Shown here one piece after another: positions 58,466 through 64,000 of a stretch of DNA of 64,000 nucleotides. Every line of letters begins with the position of its first letter. Position 1 is the first letter of the stretch. Made by a program: the position numbers and the translations under genes. The notes below the pieces were generated by a model. The model had not been told where the DNA came from. It worked only from the letters and a program-made list of their open reading frames with translations, and did no database searches. Source of the DNA: Notolepis coatsorum (lineage: Eukaryota; Chordata; Actinopteri; Aulopiformes; Paralepididae); the NCBI GenBank assembly GCA_963971535.1, contig OZ020592.1, positions 124,822,640 through 124,886,639 of the forward strand, read 5' to 3'.

Positions 58466-58597
58466 GTTGCACTTAGGACTGTTTTAGAGGTGACACCGAG
58501 GGTTCACTTGTGGTGGAACCAAGCTTATGTATAACGATAATAACTGTGAATAAAGTACAAGTAAGCAAAACTGCTTTAACCCTTCAAAAAGAAAATG

Positions 58598-59108
58598 CAC
58601 AAAGTATTTAACACCAACCACTTTGAAAGAAGTCATCCAGGCTCTGGTTTTGTCACATCTTGAGTACTGTCCCATCATATGGTCATCAGCAGCAAAAACA
58701 CATATACAGAAACTACAAATAGCTCAAAATAAGGCTGCAAGGCTAGCTCTCCACTGTTCAAAGCGCACTAACATTGGAGTTATGCACAGACAATTATCAT
58801 GGCTTATGGTTGAGATACGTCTGCAATCCCGTCTCATTACTTTTCTCAGAAATGTTCAAGTTGTCAAAAAACCACAGTATTTTTATGATCATATAGTTTA
58901 CATAAGAGAAGAACATGACCATATGACTAGACAAGCTACGTCAGGCCACCTAATGGCACCTAAACCGAGAACAAATCTACTAAAATCTTCTGTGACTTAC
59001 AGAGCTATCATAGAATGGAACTCATTGCCAAGCTACTTAGCTGAAATAGAATCCAAGGCTACCTTTAAGAGGAAGTTAAAGTGCCATCTGCTGATGAGCA
59101 TGCACTGA
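58598..59108 (+). pseudogene. LINE RT C-terminal region
   Basis: Open frame with LKEVIQALVLSHLEYCPIIW, IQKLQIAQNKAARLAL, MHRQLSWLMVEIRLQSRL, a RATSGHLMAPKPRTNLLKSS segment and EWNSLPSYLAE before the stop. This is the thumb and C-terminal block of a CR1-group type LINE. The palm catalytic residues are absent. The printed ATG (58,623) is not native. Confidence 0.8.
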
Positions 59109-59490
59109 GCCATTATGGCAAAGAGGTGAAAACCAGTTGACTGTTGGTTGTGTTTAAGTTGATGGCGGTGAGTGCTGCTCAGGAAGCACTATTTGTTTGA
59201 TTTTAGTTATTTTAGTTATTTTAATTGAATGCTTTTTGCTGGTGGATATCTTGTACTATATCATTCTAACTGATGTTGATAGTGATGTACTGTAATTGAT
59301 TATGTGACTGATGTTGATGTTGATGTAATGTATTGATGTTGATGTTGATGATGATGTAATGTATGTATTGATGTAATGTAATGTAATGTATTGAATGTTG
59401 TTGTACATTTGTGCGTGCCGGACCCCAGGAAGAATAGCTTTTGCCCAGTGCAAAAGCTAATGGGGATCCTAAATAAACATAAACATAAAC
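58598..59490 (+). mobile_element. LINE 3' fragment with (ATAAAC)n tail
   Basis: C-terminal coding part plus a 3' UTR with GATGTTGATGTTGATG and AATGTAATGTAATG repeats, ending TGGGGATCCTAAATAAACAT plus AAACATAAAC. A second tail of the same family lies at 63,885-63,948. The left end merges with unassigned sequence after the BEL2 TSD (58,471-58,597). Confidence 0.8.
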
Positions 59491-59574
59491 ATGACAAATC
59501 ATCTCTTACCTTGACGATTAAAAAGCCTCCATAATTTAGTAAATAAAGCTGTAGCCAGCCAGCTAGCATTGATG

Positions 59575-60177
59575 TAGCCCCTTCCGTGACTGCGATGTGC
59601 AAGCCAGGGGCTTTTGAATCCGCAGTCACTCGCAGCTCCATAGCTTGCAGGCTAATTTGGACCACCAAGCACTGCTTATAAGCTCGGGGTGGGTCCGAAA
59701 TATATCAGATATGAATTTCAACGGTACCCAGCGTACAATTAGGGGTTCACACACAGCCGCGCCGGGGTCTGAAAGCTCGGAGTTGCTAATAAACATTTTA
59801 AATCATTTTTATAAAACGAGTGGTACTTACAGAGCGAGCGTGTATTTCCGTATTTGGCTGCCTGGTGCGCCTGCGCTGTGATCACAGCGCATGCGCATCA
59901 TGCACCCAACGCCGGAAATAATGCTGTGTTGACCAGTTTATAAAAATTATTTAAAATGTTTATTAGCAACTCCGAGCTTTCAGACCCCGGCGCGGCTGTG
60001 TGTGAACCCCTAATTGTACGCTGGGTAGCTTTGAAATTCATATCTGATATATTTCGGACCCACCCCGAGCTTATAAGCAGTGCTTGGTGGTCCAAATTTG
60101 CCTGCGAGCTATGGAGCTGCGAGTGACTGCGGATTCAAAAGCCCCTGGCTTGCACATCGCAGTCACGGAAGGGGCTA
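59575..60177. mobile_element. 603-bp foldback element C
   Basis: Almost the whole element is an inverted repeat: arms about 59,575-59,815 and 59,930-60,177, ends TAGCCCCTTCCGTGACTGCG and its complement. It has a 9-bp TSD GCATTGATG (59,566-59,574 and 60,178-60,186). The centre (about 59,820-59,925) contains GATCACAGCGCATGCGC. A 9-bp TSD with ~240-bp ends points to a Mutator-like foldback. No shared sequence with elements A and B was seen. Confidence 0.88.
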
Positions 60178-60186
60178 GCATTGATG

Positions 60187-60587
60187 CTATTCAAAATGCT
60201 ATCCACATTAGCTAAATAGCTAACCAACTAAATACAATAGACAGTGGTATCCTCTATCAATCAATTAATTCAGGTAGTTTGAGCTGCATGTGAGCCGCGG
60301 TCTTTCTCTCCTCTCCTTTGGAAACTAATGATATTACGTTAGCTCGAAAAGCACAGAACCGGCAGACACAAGTTAAGCTGCTAGCAACAGACACTATAAC
60401 ACTTCCGGTCTGGGGTTTTCAAAATAAAAGAAACAGGAAAGACATTTATTTTGTAAATTTGTGGCATGCACTTATTATCTTGAGACGTTTTCATTTTTAC
60501 GGAAACCTTAAAACAAAACTAAAACGAAACAGATCAAAATCGTTTTAGTCTGGACAAGGCCTCAGAAGTGGGCCATGGGGGTACGGG
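60187..60587. other. Unassigned sequence
   Basis: No gene or known repeat recognised. Confidence 0.5.
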
Positions 60588-60688
60588 GTATGTGTGTGGG
60601 AGGGGAGGGGACAGGGGTATAATATGTGTGTGGGAGGGGAGGGGACAGGGGTATTATATGTGTGTGGGAGGGGAGGGGACAGGGGTAA
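60588..60688 (+). repeat. G-rich minisatellite, 3 copies of ~36 bp
   Basis: Three units of ATGTGTGTGGGAGGGGAGGG followed by GACAGGGGTAT. Each unit has four G-runs of three or more on the plus strand, a G-quadruplex candidate. Confidence 0.9.
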
Positions 60689-60843
60689 TTCTTTTTTGGA
60701 CATAGTGGGATGTTTGTCCCACAGATTCCACAGAGGCTTGTTCCCAAGGCCCACAGCCTCCATTGTGGCTCCATCCCTTTCACTGCTCTCTCTCTGTTCT
60801 CCTCTCTACCGGGCATCTCAATTAACACAGCTTTGTGTGGCCA

Positions 60844-61046
<203 letters not shown>

Positions 61047-61199
61047 GCGTACGTCCATCTGTGTATGCCCGAGCGCTTTGTGAGTGAGTGTGTGTGTGTG
61101 TATATGCATGATTGCACAGGCAAAGAGAGAGAGAGAGAGAGAGTGAGAGAAAAACACAGGCTGAATGGGAGAGAGAGAGAATGTTTTAGTGTGTGTGTG

Positions 61200-61435
61200 G
61201 AGGGGGGGGGGGTTCCTAAGTTGATCCTCAACCCTTTTGTCTACTCACCTTCGTTGAGGCTACTCCAGGTTCTCCCGAGTGGGCGTTGCAAGTGTAACTA
61301 GAAAGGTGCGTTCAGTCCGCCAGGCGGCAGACGCACACTTATTTTCCAGTAGCCTATACACATTAGGCTGCGTTCACTTCAGACAGCGCGCCACCTCGCC
61401 ACAGGGTGGTGTGGGCGTGTCGTGTTGTGAGCTTT
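61200..61435. other. Unassigned sequence with G-run
   Basis: A run of about 10 G near 61,203; otherwise no feature. Confidence 0.5.
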
Positions 61436-61622
61436 AACCCTTTCACTACCACACTACAGAAGGTTAACCTTTCACTGTGTGGTAGTGAAAGGGTTAACCT
61501 TCTGTAGTGTGGTTGTGAAAGGGTTAACCATTTGGTAGTGTGGCAGTGAAAGGGTTAACCTTCTGTATTGTCGCAGTGAAAGGGTTAACTATTTGGTAGT
61601 GTGGCAGTGAAAGGGTTAACCC
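61436..61622. repeat. GTGAAAGGGTTAACC tandem repeat
   Basis: About four direct units of 32-37 bp built on GTGTGG(T/C)AGTGAAAGGGTTAACC, preceded by one unit in inverted orientation (61,436-61,469). The head-to-head pair can form a hairpin. Confidence 0.9.
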
Positions 61623-61767
61623 CTCCAATCCAGCACCTAAACGTTGCTCACCAACTGCCATTAAACAACAGAAGAGAAGCAGGAGGAACAGGAAGCTTCT
61701 GGCCTTGGCTAACCTCACCTGCTACCGCCATGTTTTCAGCTACACCACCTTAACACATGTACGCAGG

Positions 61768-61833
61768 GGTGACTAGTGGCTCAGGAGGTAGAACGGTCGT
61801 CTGGTAGATGGAGGGTTCCCGGTTCGATTCCTG
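61768..61833 (+). mobile_element. SINE3 head (tRNA-like), split SINE1-family copy
   Basis: Plus-strand A box TGGCTCAGGAGGTAGAAC and B box GGTTCCCGGTTCGATTCC, very close to the SINE1 head. The copy stops at GATTCCTGCTCCT, where a LINE tail begins. The rest of the SINE resumes at about 63,450. Confidence 0.85.
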
Positions 61834-61837
61834 CTCC

Positions 61838-61871
<34 letters not shown>

Positions 61872-61934
61872 AACTTTATTAACAGATTGCAGAATGGGTA
61901 CAATACAGTACGGCTCAATACACACAATTGTTAA

Positions 61935-62862
61935 CACTTTGGATGCCACGCCGGGTTTTCCTTTTTACCCCCTTGATGCCCAAACCCACTCCAATGTTAA
62001 CTTAATATCGCCTAATCTATGTTTTAAATTATGGCTATGTGTCTAATCTGCCCGTCGCTTATCAAAGACTCATTTTCCAGTCAACATTGTCAAGGCAGAT
62101 TGTTTTTTTATCGCTTCATTTCCGTTTGATAGCATTTTGAAAATCACTCGTTTTCGCGGAAAAAATAACCCTATGATGATAATCGTCTTTTACTGGAATA
62201 TTCCAGAACGTTGTCATTTGTCGGCCTATTTATGAATCGTTTTCAAATAAACGCTAGATGATCGATAGTATATGTGTGCGCACGCACGCTCGTGGCGCGC
62301 TGATAATCGCTGCTCTTATTTCCTGATGGCTTTTACAGTGAAACAGCAATATCACATATAGTGGAAACGCTTATCTCCGTGAAAACGAGTCTGATTATCC
62401 TAAGACTGATAACATAGATTCCTTACCTGACATCAGCTGGTATCCAAATGGTATATTCCAATTCCTGATCACCATTCGAAAAAATCGATAATTGTATTGA
62501 TCCAGCGTGTGTAAAGTATAACACATATTCGTTGTGGCACCAAGGTTCCAGAATGAACTCTGGTAGACCCCGGTTACATCAGTGAAAAGTAAAATGTGGA
62601 GTCAGAAATCCGTTCTCCCATTCACTTTCATTGAGTCCAATCCAAAAGGGTGATTTACCATCTGGGAGACGATAGGGGGGGCGCTTTTTTCACATCTGAG
62701 CGCCGGCGGTGCCTGGATCTCCAACGGTAGGCTCGCTTGATACAATATGATTTCAGAACGCTAAAAAATAAGTAAATAAAAAATAAAACAGAGAAATCTC
62801 GTGATGGGCATTCAACGGTCGGGGGGTAAACCCGAGAAATCTCGGGCGTGGCATCCAAAGTG
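61935..62862. mobile_element. piggyBac-like non-autonomous element 2
   Basis: 928 bp with near-perfect 19-bp inverted ends CACTTTGGATGCCACGCC(G/C). The left flank is TTAA (61,931-61,934); the right flank is ATAA (62,863-62,866), apparently one mutation from TTAA. Related LINE copies read TTAAGGGG at this point, which supports insertion at TTAA. No transposase. Confidence 0.8.
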
Positions 62863-63087
62863 ATAAGGGGATGCAGACCAGAGAAAGACTTTCATCTTCA
62901 TCAGGGTCCCCCATTTTCAATTCATAATGACATTAAATTATTTAATATTTTATTTATTCATTTTATTATTATTATTTTATTTGTTGCCATGCCTAAAATA
63001 ATAGTCAAGCATAGGGCTAAAACATTTTCATAAACAATAATATAATTTTTTGTTATATGGTTATAATAAAAGCTTTTCTATACATTT

Positions 63088-63225
63088 GTCTGATTGATTG
63101 ATTGAAAACTTTATTAACAGATTGCAGAATGGGTACAGTACAGCTCAGTGGACTGGAGGATGGCTTTCAGCTTTTTTACATAAGGGTCCTCCATTTTCAA
63201 TTCATCAAAACATTTAGAGACATAC
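63088..63225 (-). mobile_element. Second L2-group LINE tail
   Basis: TGATTGATTGATTGAAAACTTTATTAACAG and the following GGTACAGTACAGCTCA repeat the 3' end of the same LINE family on the minus strand. Confidence 0.75.
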
Positions 63226-63300
63226 AAATATACAGTCGTTTCATTAAAAAAAAAAAGGGATTATATATAAAAAGAAAAGAAATTATAATATTTTAATTTT

Positions 63301-63390
63301 TTTGCCATAAATATTGGTATCGGTATCGGCCGATTGTGTTAGTTGAACAATCGGTATCGGTGGCAAATTTTCATATCGGTGCATCCCTAA
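63301..63390. mobile_element. hAT-like terminal fragment
   Basis: TATTGGTATCGGTATCGGCC and CATATCGGTGCATCCCTAA resemble the ends of fish hAT elements with GGGATGCACCGATA termini. Only one end is present. Confidence 0.5.
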
Positions 63391-63449
63391 CAGAGATCCT
63401 AACAGAAACTATACATACGAGGGGGAGGAGACTGTACATTAGGAGGGGG

Positions 63450-63590
63450 TGTCGGGCAGCGTGTCGAAGTGTCCTTGAGCAAGACACTTAACCTAAGTGC
63501 TCCCGATGACCAGGTTGGCACCTTGCATGGTCGCCTCTGCCGTCGGTGTGTGAATGTAAGGAACACAAATTGTAAAGCGCTCATTAAAAA
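63450..63590 (+). mobile_element. SINE3 body and tail
   Basis: GGCAGCGTGTCGAAGTGTCC, TTGAGCAAGACACTTAACC, GCACCTTGCATGGTCGCCTC and AAATTGTAAAGCGC match the SINE1 body in the same order. It picks up where the head at 61,833 stops, so the two are one SINE split by a LINE. Confidence 0.85.
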
Positions 63591-63599
63591 CTTGCAATC

Positions 63600-63884
63600 A
63601 AACTAACTAACTAAGCTAACATGTTCCTTGCGGGTGGTAGACGCACCAGCAATGACCCATTGGCAACCTAGAATGACAGCCCTATAACATAGACAAATAA
63701 CGTTAATATTAAATATCCAAATCCAATGAATATGCTCTTTTCGATAATAAACCTGTTTCATGTTCTGCCTCGTTAGAAACTTGCAATCTGCTAATGCAGT
63801 TTGCATCTTCATTGTAAGAGATGAGAATGCTGAGTTGCAGGGATCAGCCATGACCAAAGTAATGTTAGGTAATTACCTACCTTA
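63600..63884. other. Unassigned sequence
   Basis: No feature recognised. Confidence 0.5.
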
Positions 63885-63948
63885 CCAGGAAGAATAGTCA
63901 ACACGTTGTTAATGACTAATGGGGATCCTAATAAACATAAACATAACC
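63885..63948 (+). mobile_element. LINE tail, (ATAAAC)n family
   Basis: CAGGAAGAATAGTC...CTAATGGGGATCCTAATAA with ACATAAACATAA matches the 3' end of the LINE at 58,598-59,490. Only the last ~60 bp is present. Confidence 0.75.
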
Positions 63949-64000
63949 GAATTGACCGATCTGAATCATCCAAATTGGCGCTCTAGTTTGTGAGATGAAC

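Larger units (their letters stand above)
61834..63449 (-). mobile_element. L2-group LINE 3' copy splitting SINE3
   Basis: Minus-strand tail (TTGA)7 and ACTTTATTAACAGATTGCAG at 61,834-61,934. It continues after the piggyBac-like insert at 62,867 (GGGGATGCAGACCAGAGAAA) and ends near ACTGTACATTAGGAGGGGG (63,449). It is the same family as the LINE at 23,061-27,320. The middle is disrupted by a second tail copy (63,088) and a hAT end (63,301). Confidence 0.7.

Overview
The window looks like a transposon-dense, non-genic stretch of a teleost fish genome. The evidence is the element mix: Rex1/Babar-type and L2-type LINEs, L1-type LINEs, tRNA-headed SINEs ending in a conserved AAAGCGCTTTGG block, BEL/Pao LTR retrotransposons, hAT, piggyBac-like, Kolobok-like and Mutator-like DNA transposons, and several (CA/GT)n microsatellites of 200-260 bp. 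No intact host gene is visible. The only host-gene candidates are one possible coding exon near the left edge (427-603, minus) and a weak 49-codon ORF at 49,790.

Most of the window is nested insertions, and target-site duplications (TSDs) let much of the order be rebuilt. From 4.05 to 28.2 kb, one minus-strand Rex1 copy is the scaffold. Its reading frame resumes after each insertion is removed. It was interrupted by SINE1 (4,691-15,448) and by a 12.5-kb palindromic element (15,571-28,054). SINE1 was entered by L1 copy 1 (4,742-15,209). That L1 took two hAT elements (7,042-7,524; 8,714-9,557) and L1 copy 2 (10,688-15,188), which itself holds an inverted, truncated L1 (13,302-14,122). The palindromic element carries the same short ORF start in both arms. 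It gathered a Mutator-like foldback, a piggyBac-like element, a 49-bp L1 stub, a solo LTR (with Rex1 and a second foldback inside), and an L2-group LINE. That LINE was split by a retroposon and by a hAT with a BED zinc-finger exon.

From 28.5 to 49.7 kb there is a second nest. SINE2 was entered in its tail by an almost full-length L1 (copy 3, with ORF1 and ORF2). L1 copy 4 entered ORF2 of copy 3. BEL element 1 entered copy 4. BEL1 (34,427-43,537) has near-identical LTRs, a 5-bp TSD, a primer-binding site matching tRNA-Tyr and one open 2,029-codon gag-pol ORF, so it is the youngest and most plausibly functional element here.

From 50.0 to 58.5 kb lies BEL element 2, from a related subfamily. 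It is older and defective: frameshifts, a 156-bp hAT MITE in the protease region and loss of the integrase core. From 58.5 to 64 kb there are a LINE 3' fragment, a 603-bp foldback element, G-rich and GT repeats, a tandem GGTTAACC repeat, and a third SINE split by a LINE that carries a second piggyBac-like element.

All boundaries and TSDs come from reading the sequence by eye. Family names rest on recognised protein motifs, terminal repeats and TSD length, not on database searches.
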